From NCBI GenBank assembly GCA_964534845.1, contig CAZHPV010000013.1:1-46313 (forward strand): 46,313 nt of DNA. The letters run 5' to 3'. Positions 26,038 through 35,178 of the stretch are shown here, piece after piece (within the stretch, counting starts at the first letter, position 1; every line of letters starts with the position of its first letter). Below the pieces are notes generated by a model. It made no database searches, had not been told where the DNA came from, and was given only the letters and a program-made list of their open reading frames with translations. Source of the DNA: CALCKU01 sp964534845 (GTDB lineage Bacteria; Pseudomonadota; Alphaproteobacteria; Caulobacterales; Maricaulaceae). A program made the position numbers and the translations under genes.

Positions 26038-27142
26038 TTACGTCCCGTCCAAACGGGCTGACAAAGACGCCGACATAAAATCATCCAGCTTGCCGTTTAG
26101 CACGCCCTGTGTGTCTGACGTTTCAATGCCTGTTCTTAAGTCCTTAACCTGCTGATAGGGCTGGAGGACATAAGAGCGGATTTGATGCCCCCAACCAATT
26201 TCAGATTTAGAATCTGCTAAGGATTGTGCTTTCTCTTCGCGTTTTTGGAGTTCCAACTCGTAAAGGCGCGCCCGCAACATGTCCCAGGCTTGAGATCTGT
26301 TTTTATGCTGGGAGCGATCACTCTGACACTGCACTACCACGCCCGTTGGTTCATGGGTAATCCGCACGGCACTATCGGTCTTGTTAACATGCTGCCCGCC
26401 CGCACCTGACGCCCTATATGTATCTATGCGGCAATCGCTTTCATTAATCTCGATTTCAATTGTATCATCAATTTGGGGATACACCCAAATGCTTGCAAAG
26501 CTCGTATGGCGCCGCGCACTGCTGTCAAAAGGCGATATCCGAACAAGCCGGTGCACGCCTGATTCCGTCTTCATCCACCCATAAGCATTTTCACCTTTAA
26601 TCCTAAATGTGGCCGATTTTATACCGGCTTCATCACCGGATTGTTCCTCTAAAATTTCGACCTTATACTGTCGTGAGTTGGCCCAACGTACATACATTCG
26701 GTAGAGCATATCAGCCCAATCCTGAGCTTCTGTCCCGCCAGCGCCGGGGTGGATTTCAACAAAGCAGTCATTGCTATCTGCCTCACCTGAAAGAAGCGCG
26801 GCTATACCCGCCCGGCCTGCCTTATTGTGCAATAGTGTTAAGGCCTTTGCCGCCTCGTCTAAAAGCGCCTCATCCCCATCAAGCGCAGCCAGTTCCGCCA
26901 ACTCCACATTATCGGTTAGTTCAGACCTTATTTCTTCTATATCGGCAAAGGCATTTTCGAGACGATTGCGTTCTCGCATTAGGCCGCGTGCAATTGCGGG
27001 ATCGTTCCAGAAATTAGGGTCCTCTGAGAGAGCATTTAGCTCTGCCAGACGTTTTTGCGAAGGTTCCCAGTCAAAGGCGCCTCCTTAGCAGTTCGAGTGC
27101 CTGCTCAATTTCTTTTTGCATATGTTCTATATCAGACCGCAT
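26038..27142 (-). CDS. prfB: Peptide chain release factor 2, with programmed +1 frameshift
   Basis: Translation starts at the ATG at 27142, reads 23 codons to an in-frame TGA (27073-27071), and continues in the +1 frame from GAC at 27072, giving a product of 367 residues against 365 in E. coli. The RF2 stop-codon motif SPF is at 203-205 and the catalytic GGQ at 248-250. RF2 releases peptides at UGA and UAA. The slip at UGA forms the well-known autoregulatory loop: low RF2 leaves the ribosome paused and favours frameshifting. The start codon shares one base with the PBP1a stop (TAATG), so the genes are coupled. A reading frame that ignores the shift would begin falsely at 26979. Confidence 0.96.
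27070..27086 (-). other. prfB programmed +1 frameshift site
   Basis: On the minus strand: Shine-Dalgarno-like AAGGAGG (27086-27080), a three-base spacer CGC, then CTT TGA C (27076-27070). E. coli has AGGGGG, spacer TAT, then CTT TGA C, so both the elements and the spacing match. The ribosome slips from CUU to UUU and continues with GAC. Confidence 0.95.
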
Positions 27143-30100
27143 TAATATAATCCGTCATCAATATCGTCATCGACCTCTGGCGTCGTTGGTCGTGCAGGCG
27201 GAGATGGCTCGCCCGCGACTTCCGGTATAACGGGGTTATCGCGGCGAACATTCTTAACGCCTTGCTCGACAGTCTCGGATGCGGTCTCTGCCGCATTATT
27301 TACCGCCTTTTCTGCGCCTGACTTTTTTAGCGCCGGAATATCCGTCTCTGTATTAACGTCCAAACTCTCTTCTGCCGCATTTAGTAATTTGTCCAGACGG
27401 CTTTCAGATGCCTCTGCCACGCCCTGCTCTTCTGCCCGTTCCTCTGCTTGATCTTGTGCCTGATCACCCGCTCCCGCATCCGCCGTCGCTTTCTGTTCAC
27501 CGGAGGCAGACTTTGGTGAACCCTCTGGTTCATACCCAGCTTCATCATCAAAATCATAAACAAAGTCCGACCCGCCGCCAAAGTCTGAGGCGCCAAAACT
27601 ACCTGCTCCGCTGCCAATGCGAATTGTCGATTTCAGAGCGCCAAGCCGTGGCTCGGTTCCGGGACGAAAAGCTTCGAGAATAAATTCCGGCGCACCAATA
27701 TAGGACGGTTCGCCTGTTACACGGTTTACAGGTGAGAGCGTCACATTTTCTGGAATACGGAAGGGAACTTTATCTTCTCCGGCTAAAGCCTCTTTCATAA
27801 AGTCCCTGAAAATCGGAGCCGCGGCACTTGAGCCCGATTCCTTAGCTCCAAGTGTTTTAGGGTTATCAAAACCAACATAAACCCCGGCAACAAGGTCAGG
27901 AGAAAAGCCCATAAACCACGTATCCAAAGAGTCGTTAGTTGTACCGGTTTTACCGCCTAAAGGTCGCCCGACAGAGGCGATGGTTCGCCCTGTTCCATTA
28001 TCCACAACCCCTTTAAGCATAAAGGTCATTTGATAGGCCGTGACGGGATCGATGACTGTCTCGCGAATATCAGGCAATTCAGGGGGCGGCAGTCCGTCCC
28101 ATTCGTCAATCTGACAAGCCTCACAGACCTGTTTATCATGCACGAAAATCGTTTTCCCTGTACCGTCTTGCACCCGGTCTAGAATGGTAGGGGTAACCTG
28201 CTTTCCACCGTTCACTAACATGGAATAGGCCGCACTCAGTTTTAGCAATGTCGTCTCACCTGCGCCCAACGCCCATGCGAGTTCCGGTTTTACCTCATCA
28301 TAAATCCCAAATCGGCGACCGTAATCGGAAATAGGCCGCATACCGATTTCATTTGCCAGACGCACTGTCATCGCATTTCGCGATTTCTCAATCCCCAGAC
28401 GTAAAGTACTTAAACCATACCACTGACCAGACGTATAATTTGTTGGCTTGTAAAACTTCTCACACTCCTCTTCTTCCTCAGTCTCTTCGCCTTCAACACC
28501 TTCACCCTCTTCGCTTTCAATCTCTTCCCCTGCTAATGGCTCAGGCAAGTTGATACCACGCAGCTCGGGTTGCGGGTCGCCCCCGACTGCGCCCTCAATT
28601 TCGGCAATAATAATCGGGTTGCCATCGCTATCGAGTTCTTCCTCAACCGGACATTCCGTATCCTGACGTTCTATAACAAAGGGTGCATCCAATACCTGAG
28701 AGGCCGGCGTATAGCCTTCATCTAGAGCCGCCGCATAGACAAAAGGTTTGAAAGCGGACCCCGGCTGCCGCTTAGCCTGTGTGGCCCGATTAAACTGGCT
28801 TTGATCAAAACTATATCCGCCCACGAGAGCCAAAACCCGTCCGGTATGCGGGTCCATAGCGATAAGCCCGCCATTAATTTCGGGTATCTGACGCAGATTA
28901 TACTCGGTCTTATCTTTCGAACTGGGCTTGGCCTGCACCAGAATAATATCGCCCTTATCAACAGCCTCTTTAACCGATTTCAACTCTGGCCCTGTCTCCC
29001 CGCCTTCGAGCGGTATTTTTGCCCAACCAATATCAGATAGCGCCAATGTCCCTCTATCGGGTAAGCTATCGCCCTCGCCTAAATCCGCAAACCCCAGTTC
29101 CGCCGCCTCATCCGTGGCCCCGAGAACCAGCGCCAAACGCCAATCACCAATATCGCGTGGGGTCTCAAAACCAGCCAGACGTTTCTTCCAATCGTCAAAA
29201 CTATCAAAATGGGATAACGGCCCCCTGTAACCATGTCGAAGATCATAGCGTATTAGACCACGACGCAGCGCTTTACGGGCTTTTAGCTGCATTTGTGTGT
29301 CCAGTGTTGTGCGAATGGACAGACCGCCTTCGTAAAGTTCGTCCTCACCATACATGGAGAAGATTTGCTTGCGGGCCTCTTCGACAAAATAATCCGCTGC
29401 CAAATATTCATCGCCAACGAGTCTTTCGGTAATTTCAAGCGGGGTAGATTTGGCTTTATCGGCCTCCTCCTGCGTAACATATCCATCTTCAACCATACGA
29501 CCCAAGACATAATTACGGCGATTAAGAGCGCGTTCTTTTTTATCAGGGTTATCCAGACGGTAATTATTCGGCCCCTTGGGCAGTAAGGCCAGATAGGCAA
29601 TTTCAGACAGTTCCAAATCTTTCATCGGCTTATCAAAATAATTTAGTGAAGCCGCCGCGATGCCATACGCCCGACGTCCGAAATATATTTTATTGAGATA
29701 AAGTTCTAGAATGTGATCTTTATCCATCGCCTGCTCGATACGGCGCGCAATGAAAATTTCCCGCACTTTACGCGTGATAGAATATTCATCCCCCACAAGG
29801 AAATTTTTAGCGACTTGTTGCGTAATAGTCGAGGTCCCGCCGACACGTTTACCGCGCACATAATCAAAGGCTCCAAAGAGTGTTGCGCGCACCAAGCCAA
29901 TCACATCCCAGCCTCCATGCGTGTAAAATCTCTGGTCCTCAGCCGATACAAAAGCGTGTTGCAAATCCTCCGGTATAGTTTCAATGGGCACGAAGACACG
30001 GGCTTCCTTGGCATATTCGGTGATGAGTTTCCCGTCGCCTGCATGGACACGCGTCATAATGGGGGGCTTATATTCCGCCAGAGCCTCAACACTAGGTAAG

Positions 30101-30207
30101 TCCTTCGTGACACGCACTAAAAAAACAATGACACAAACAGCCAAAATCACGGCGAGCACGGAACCTAGCCCGATAAACCATTTCATGAATTTCACAAATT
30201 TCTTCAT
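27142..30207 (-). CDS. mrcA: Penicillin-binding protein 1A (class A)
   Basis: A 1021-residue bifunctional peptidoglycan synthase. A membrane helix at about 10-32 is followed by a GT51 glycosyltransferase domain (about 55-230, catalytic Glu90 in AEDQRFYTHGG, then GGSTITQ-like GGTSTITQQ), a linker/OB-like region, and the transpeptidase with S484-A-F-K487, S609-R-N611 and K753-T-G755. Two acidic low-complexity segments stand out: an insert of about 65 residues between the SxxK and SxN motifs (519-583), and a tail of about 130 residues (890-1021). AGGA lies 6 bases before the ATG. The gene sits between the amidase gene and prfB. Confidence 0.95.
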   Translation of the reverse strand: MKKFVKFMKWFIGLGSVLAVILAVCVIVFLVRVTKDLPSVEALAEYKPPIMTRVHAGDGKLITEYAKEARVFVPIETIPEDLQHAFVSAEDQRFYTHGGWDVIGLVRATLFGAFDYVRGKRVGGTSTITQQVAKNFLVGDEYSITRKVREIFIARRIEQAMDKDHILELYLNKIYFGRRAYGIAAASLNYFDKPMKDLELSEIAYLALLPKGPNNYRLDNPDKKERALNRRNYVLGRMVEDGYVTQEEADKAKSTPLEITERLVGDEYLAADYFVEEARKQIFSMYGEDELYEGGLSIRTTLDTQMQLKARKALRRGLIRYDLRHGYRGPLSHFDSFDDWKKRLAGFETPRDIGDWRLALVLGATDEAAELGFADLGEGDSLPDRGTLALSDIGWAKIPLEGGETGPELKSVKEAVDKGDIILVQAKPSSKDKTEYNLRQIPEINGGLIAMDPHTGRVLALVGGYSFDQSQFNRATQAKRQPGSAFKPFVYAAALDEGYTPASQVLDAPFVIERQDTECPVEEELDSDGNPIIIAEIEGAVGGDPQPELRGINLPEPLAGEEIESEEGEGVEGEETEEEEECEKFYKPTNYTSGQWYGLSTLRLGIEKSRNAMTVRLANEIGMRPISDYGRRFGIYDEVKPELAWALGAGETTLLKLSAAYSMLVNGGKQVTPTILDRVQDGTGKTIFVHDKQVCEACQIDEWDGLPPPELPDIRETVIDPVTAYQMTFMLKGVVDNGTGRTIASVGRPLGGKTGTTNDSLDTWFMGFSPDLVAGVYVGFDNPKTLGAKESGSSAAAPIFRDFMKEALAGEDKVPFRIPENVTLSPVNRVTGEPSYIGAPEFILEAFRPGTEPRLGALKSTIRIGSGAGSFGASDFGGGSDFVYDFDDEAGYEPEGSPKSASGEQKATADAGAGDQAQDQAEERAEEQGVAEASESRLDKLLNAAEESLDVNTETDIPALKKSGAEKAVNNAAETASETVEQGVKNVRRDNPVIPEVAGEPSPPARPTTPEVDDDIDDGLY

Positions 30208-30274
30208 GGATGTCCTAATTGCTCACACAGTCATAATGACTTGGCGAATTGCGGGGTAAATTAGGCCTTATTAT

Positions 30275-30297
30275 GGCACATTATAATCATTTGTGCC
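30275..30297 (-). promoter_or_regulatory. Inverted repeat around a TATAAT box upstream of the PBP1a gene
   Basis: GGCACA (30275-30280) and TGTGCC (30292-30297) form a perfect inverted repeat with an 11-base centre. On the minus strand the centre contains TATAAT (30285-30280), about 70 bases before the PBP1a start. It may be a -10 element covered by an operator, or a hairpin ending the amidase transcript. No convincing -35 was found. Confidence 0.3.
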
Positions 30298-30345
30298 CAA
30301 TACCGATTCACCTATTACGGGAATATATCGAAATCCAATCGCAAG

Positions 30346-31683
30346 TCACGATCTTTGATGATTAAAATAGGTATTTATTGCATCCGTGACAGCCCGCATA
30401 ATTTTTTGGCGATAGGCAGAATTATTCAGTAATTTTTCGTCCGATGCGTTAGACAAAAACCCGAGCTCCAATAATACAGCAGGCACATCCGGAGCCAAAA
30501 GCACGAAATAGCCAGCCTTTCTGTGCGAATTGCCAATAAGCCGGGTCGTTCCTTTTAATTGTGTCAATAAGACATCCGCGAAGGCATCTGACTGGCTGGA
30601 CGTATTTCTTTGCGCCAAATCCACCAAAATATCCCCAACCGGGTCGGTTTGTTTATCCAGATCGACATCCAAGATCCAGTTTTGCGAACGCACTATATTG
30701 CGCGACCGGCCTTTAGCGCGGTCAGCGAGCGTATAAACAGAGGCCCCACGGGCTGAATGGGTTTGCGTCGAATCAGCGTGAACAGAAATAAAGAGATCCG
30801 CACCCGCTTTGCGCGCAATTTTCAATCGCTCTTCATGATCTATATAAACATCTCTGGAGCGTGTAAGGACGACATCATATTTTCCTGTCTGCAATAATTG
30901 ACGTCTCAATTCTTTCGAGGCGGCCATAGTAATAACTTTTTCTTTGGTCTTGCCTTGACCAATCGCGCCGGGATCATAACCACCGTGACCGGCATCAATA
31001 ACGATAACGGGACGTTTCACGATTTCGGTTTGATCAAAAATTTCATCTGGAGGTGGAGCCAGCCGTGGCACAGGGATGCTATTTTTAAAATAGCGCGGTT
31101 TTGTAACGTTACCCAGTTTAATTGGTGTTTGTTTAACTTGCGGCTCATTTTGTGACGGTTCCGTCAAATTTATAGGGCTCATCTTTATAGGGTTCGTCTG
31201 AGGCGGCCGTTCTGGAAGATTGGGATTTTGAAACTCAGACCGACTTATTTTTGGTAAGGGGCGCCCAACAATCTTGATTTCATAATGTGTCGGGTTTTTT
31301 GATGTCGCATCCGTTTTCAAAAACCTAGCATCCTTTGCCAAATCAAAAACCAAACGCAAGCCTGTTTCCTCTCTGAGCGCATAGCGAATATTACGAACAT
31401 GTCCGACCCCTTGCAAATGGGTCTGGCCATTTGCCTTCTTAACACCACCCAATTTCGGCTTGGCTATTTTGTAGTCAACGACAAGACGGGTGTTTTCCCC
31501 GCTTATTGAAAAAACCTTCGGGATTTCCGAAATGTCACTTGTATAAATAGTCACCAGTGTTTGTTGATTATCAGGTATGAGCTTAAGACTGTCCACGCTC
31601 TGCCCAAATGCTGGCATAGCTATCACCACCAAAAGGCCGAGACAGCACAAAAGACTGTTTATCCGTTTTGTCCAGTTCCGCAT
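30346..31683 (-). CDS. amiC: N-acetylmuramoyl-L-alanine amidase (AMIN plus Amidase_3)
   Basis: A 445-residue periplasmic amidase with a signal peptide (about 1-27, ending AFGQ), an AMIN domain for envelope targeting (about 30-140), a Pro/Asn-rich linker, and an Amidase_3 domain (about 225-440). The zinc ligands are H233 (DAGHGG), E248 (KEKV) and H302 (SVHADS); the catalytic Glu is E406 in LLELGFLSN. It cuts the bond between MurNAc and the stem peptide, chiefly during daughter-cell separation. AAGGA precedes the ATG. The order amidase, PBP1a, prfB is common in alphaproteobacteria. It is divergent from rne. Confidence 0.93.
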   Translation of the reverse strand: MRNWTKRINSLLCCLGLLVVIAMPAFGQSVDSLKLIPDNQQTLVTIYTSDISEIPKVFSISGENTRLVVDYKIAKPKLGGVKKANGQTHLQGVGHVRNIRYALREETGLRLVFDLAKDARFLKTDATSKNPTHYEIKIVGRPLPKISRSEFQNPNLPERPPQTNPIKMSPINLTEPSQNEPQVKQTPIKLGNVTKPRYFKNSIPVPRLAPPPDEIFDQTEIVKRPVIVIDAGHGGYDPGAIGQGKTKEKVITMAASKELRRQLLQTGKYDVVLTRSRDVYIDHEERLKIARKAGADLFISVHADSTQTHSARGASVYTLADRAKGRSRNIVRSQNWILDVDLDKQTDPVGDILVDLAQRNTSSQSDAFADVLLTQLKGTTRLIGNSHRKAGYFVLLAPDVPAVLLELGFLSNASDEKLLNNSAYRQKIMRAVTDAINTYFNHQRS

Positions 31684-32110
31684 TTTAATCCTTGATTCAC
31701 CATATATTGGGCTCTATGCGTTGATTTTGTGTTACCAGATGCCTTGCAGACACATTTTTAAAAGAAAGCGATTGCGTTTTTAATAAAATCAGGCATTTAG
31801 TTAATCCCAAGTGTGAGCCTATGAGTCGATTGAGGTCATTTAAGCCTCCTCATGCCACACATCACAGCAGAAACTGCTGTGTTTCACGCAGCCCTCGGCT
31901 GCATATCAAAGGTTAATATGCGCGCATTAGGTCTAAATCTGGAAAAGTTTACGACGAAACCCGTTTTCGTTGGGACTAATCAGCGCGTCTTGAAACAAAC
32001 GAAAACATTTAAAACTATTTATTCGCCTCACCTGCAGCGCCGCATAGCTATGCCTCAAATTGCAAAGTCTATGTCTCGGTTCGCGCATGTCAGGCCTTTT
32101 GGAGAAATTC
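31684..32110 (+). promoter_or_regulatory. Structured 427-base leader region upstream of rne
   Basis: This is the only gene-free stretch over 300 bases. It contains three strong hairpins on the rne strand: ACAGCAG-AAA-CTGCTGT (31864-31880), GCAGCC-CTC-GGCTGC (31888-31902), and CGACGAAA with TTTTCGTTG (31952-31972). None is followed by a T-tract. Promoters for both rne and the divergent amidase gene must lie here, but I could not identify one convincingly. In E. coli the long rne 5' UTR is itself cut by RNase E for feedback control; the hairpins suggest a similar, unrelated-in-sequence leader. Confidence 0.45.
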
Positions 32111-35020
32111 ATGTCAAAAAAGATGCTTATCGATGCTTCCCACCCGGAAGAAACCCGGGTCGTCGTCGTAGAAGGTACCCGTGTTGAAGAACTAGACTTT
32201 GAAAGCCGTAATAAACGGCAATTAAGAGGCAATGTATATCTGGCCCGTGTGACGCGTGTCGAACCTTCATTACAAGCTGCATTCGTAGAATATGGTGGAA
32301 ATCGCCACGGCTTCCTGGCCTTTAGCGAAATACATCCTGATTACTATCAAATTCCCTATGAAGACCGTCTGGCTCTCATTGAGGCTGAAAAGGCCGAAAT
32401 CATAGAGGATGACGCCGAAGATGAGAAAGACGATCAGGAGACGGATGAGAAAAATGAGGCGGAAGAGAACGCCGACGCGCTATCTGACTCTGGTAAAGAT
32501 GACGATGGGGATGAAGAAAATGACGCGGACGGCGTCTCTGAAGACGAAGACGCTGATGAAACTTCGGAAGATGATGACGACGAAGACGATGATGATGAAG
32601 TCGCCGCCGAGCAAGCCAAAACAGCTTCAACGCGCCGCCGCCGTATTTCGCGCAGACGCTATAAAATACAAGAAGTCATCAAACGGGGACAAATCCTCCT
32701 CATTCAAGTCGTAAAAGAAGAACGTGGTAATAAAGGCGCCGCGATGACGACATACCTGTCCTTGGCAGGTCGGTATTGCGTACTTATGCCTAACACGCCT
32801 CGTGGCGGCGGTATTTCGCGCAAGATTTCAAATGGCTCTGATCGCAAGCGCCTTAAGACCATAATGTCGGATCTGGAGGTTCCACAAGGTATGGGCGTGA
32901 TAGTGCGCACCGCCGGAGCAAAGCGCACCAAGGTAGAAATAAAGCGAGACTATGATTATCTATCAAGACTTTGGGCAACGGTTAGAGAAACAACACTCAA
33001 ATCCATTGCGCCTGCCTTGATCCACGAAGAAGGAGATTTGGTCAAACGCTCCATCCGCGACTTATATAATAAGGATATCGATGAAATTTTAGTGCAAGGC
33101 AAGGAGGCCTTTAAGTCGGCCAAAACTTTTATAAAAATGCTGATGCCTAGCCATGCCAAAAACGTAAAACTTTATGATGACCCTATTCCGTTATATTTGC
33201 GCTATAGCGTCGAGAAACAAATAGAAGGCAGTCTGAGTTCATTGGTACAGCTTAAATCTGGTGGTTATCTCGTTATCCATCCCACGGAAGCCTTGGTTTC
33301 AGTGGACGTAAATTCGGGGCGCTCCACACGCGAGCGCAATGTTGAACGCACGGCCCTAAAAACAAATCTTGAAGCGGCCGAGGAAGTCGCCAGACAAATG
33401 CGTATGCGCGACCTAGCGGGTCTCGTTGTTATCGACTTCATCGACATGGACGAAAATAGAAATAACCGCGCTGTTGAAAAACGCATGAAAGAAGCCTTGT
33501 CGAAAGACAGGGCCCGCGTTCAAATGAGCCGGATTTCTCAATTTGGGCTCATGGAAATTTCGCGCCAAAGACGTCGACGAAGCTTGCTTGAAGGCTCAAC
33601 GGCCAATTGTGAACATTGTGACGGCGTGGGCCGCAAACGAACAGTCGAATCAAGCGCTCTGGCGGCTATCCGTGCTATTGAAGAGATCGGCGCGCGGCGG
33701 CAGATGAAACGTATTCGCCTGAAAGTCTCCTCCGATGTTGCCGTTTACATTTTTAATGAAAAACGCGACCTCCTACATTCTGTTGATGCGCAATTTGATA
33801 TGTTCACCGAACTTGTCGGCGACGACACGCTTATTCGTCCGGCTTTCGCGATAGAAAGTCTGGAAAACAGGCCCGAGGAGGAGGATCCACTCGCTGCTAT
33901 CGAAGTTGCGCACCGAAAAGCTTCCAAGAAAAATGAAAAATCGCGCAAAAAACGTAGAAATGACGAGAGCGATAATACGGAAGAGCAAAATGCTCAACAC
34001 TCACATTCTGAACTTGACGAAAATGGCGAACCTAAAAAACGCAGACGAAGACGCGGACGTCGCGGTGGTCGCGGTAAAAAAGGCCATGCTGAAACCGTAG
34101 ACGCGCAACAGATGCGTTCGGAAGATCGCCAAGATGACGATAAGACCTCTCAAAGTGATGTCCCTGACAGCACTGAAGGTGAGACTTCCAAACCGGCTAA
34201 AAAAGCACGATCGTCGTCACGGCGCAAAGCCCCGGCACGCAAGGGCAAGTCCCAAACAGATAGCTCTGATGAGGCTCTCGAAAACCCGCAAGCTGAAGAG
34301 CTTGTTGAAGCCAAATCCACGCCCCGGAGTTCCGCGCGCCGAAAAGCGCCTAATCGCAAAGAAAAGGCCGAAAAACCCTCCAAGAAAAAAGCGGCTTCAA
34401 AAAAGAAAACAGATGATCAAGCCCCTGATAATAGCAATACCGAAAAGGATGAAGCAAAATCGGTAAAAGCCAAGAGCGCTGCCAGACGCAAGGCGCCTGC
34501 CCGCAAAGAGAAGCCAGAATCCGACACAACAACGGTAAGCAAAGCAGGAAAACCGAAAACAAAAACACAAAAGGCCAAAGAAAGTAAAACTAAACTCAAG
34601 GCTAAATCCACCGCGCGCCGCAGAGCTGCACCAAAAAAGGAAGGCAAAGAACCCGAAACGGACGCAGCGCCCAAGCCTAAGAAAGCGGCCAAGAAAACGC
34701 CAACTAAAAAAGCTCCTGCTAAAAAGGCCCCTGCCAAGAAGGCGGCGACTAAAAAAGCCCCTGCCAAGAGGGCTACTCCTAAAAAGGCACCTGCCAAGAA
34801 GACTACAACAAAATCAGCGAGCTCTGAAAAGGCAGAGCCAGTCAAGCGCAAAGAAACAGCTAAAAGCCCGGGACGAAAGAAAGCCCCAAGCAGACCCGTT
34901 AAGGCGGAAGTCACATCTAAAATTCTCACTGAGGATAGCAATAAATCCGAAGCCGTTGGGTCTGACACGAAAAAACCAAAAAAACGGGGCTGGTTCGGAC
35001 TTAGAAAGAAGCCCGACTAA
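32111..35020 (+). CDS. rne: Ribonuclease E
   Basis: A 969-residue RNase E; the ATG at 32111 follows GGAGA. The S1 domain (about 35-215) is split by a highly acidic insert at about 98-172, as in other alphaproteobacterial enzymes. The catalytic Asp residues lie in VSVDVNSGRS (D399) and IDFIDM (near 442-445), and the zinc-link is C500-x-x-C503. The tail from about 600 on is disordered and Lys/Ala/Pro-rich, with histone-H1-like KKAPAKK repeats at about 855-900. The extreme C-terminus, RGWFGLRKK, resembles the GWW motif that binds PNPase in Caulobacter. It is the degradosome scaffold and initiates mRNA decay and rRNA processing. Confidence 0.96.
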   Translation: MSKKMLIDASHPEETRVVVVEGTRVEELDFESRNKRQLRGNVYLARVTRVEPSLQAAFVEYGGNRHGFLAFSEIHPDYYQIPYEDRLALIEAEKAEIIEDDAEDEKDDQETDEKNEAEENADALSDSGKDDDGDEENDADGVSEDEDADETSEDDDDEDDDDEVAAEQAKTASTRRRRISRRRYKIQEVIKRGQILLIQVVKEERGNKGAAMTTYLSLAGRYCVLMPNTPRGGGISRKISNGSDRKRLKTIMSDLEVPQGMGVIVRTAGAKRTKVEIKRDYDYLSRLWATVRETTLKSIAPALIHEEGDLVKRSIRDLYNKDIDEILVQGKEAFKSAKTFIKMLMPSHAKNVKLYDDPIPLYLRYSVEKQIEGSLSSLVQLKSGGYLVIHPTEALVSVDVNSGRSTRERNVERTALKTNLEAAEEVARQMRMRDLAGLVVIDFIDMDENRNNRAVEKRMKEALSKDRARVQMSRISQFGLMEISRQRRRRSLLEGSTANCEHCDGVGRKRTVESSALAAIRAIEEIGARRQMKRIRLKVSSDVAVYIFNEKRDLLHSVDAQFDMFTELVGDDTLIRPAFAIESLENRPEEEDPLAAIEVAHRKASKKNEKSRKKRRNDESDNTEEQNAQHSHSELDENGEPKKRRRRRGRRGGRGKKGHAETVDAQQMRSEDRQDDDKTSQSDVPDSTEGETSKPAKKARSSSRRKAPARKGKSQTDSSDEALENPQAEELVEAKSTPRSSARRKAPNRKEKAEKPSKKKAASKKKTDDQAPDNSNTEKDEAKSVKAKSAARRKAPARKEKPESDTTTVSKAGKPKTKTQKAKESKTKLKAKSTARRRAAPKKEGKEPETDAAPKPKKAAKKTPTKKAPAKKAPAKKAATKKAPAKRATPKKAPAKKTTTKSASSEKAEPVKRKETAKSPGRKKAPSRPVKAEVTSKILTEDSNKSEAVGSDTKKPKKRGWFGLRKKPD

Positions 35021-35178
35021 GTCAATATTGGCAAAACACCGCCACGGGTTAACATCTCCTGTTCAGGCCATACTCATCACTGCAATGTTACAGGCCAGTA
35101 ACTTGACGTAAGCTTTCGGGCTTGTGATGGTGCCTCTATCGAAATGTTTTCCTAGGAAAGCGAGCTAAGGTTATCTGA

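Noticed and set aside
31852..32187. An open frame of 111 codons spanning the rne leader and the rne start
   Set aside because: No ribosome site, no recognisable domain, and it runs over the rne start in another frame. The leader hairpins explain the region better.
34417..34968. A 183-codon minus-strand frame opposite the Lys/Ala-rich tail of RNase E
   Set aside because: It is the mirror of the repetitive basic coding sequence (Leu/Ala/Gly-rich by complement), with no ribosome site or independent signal.
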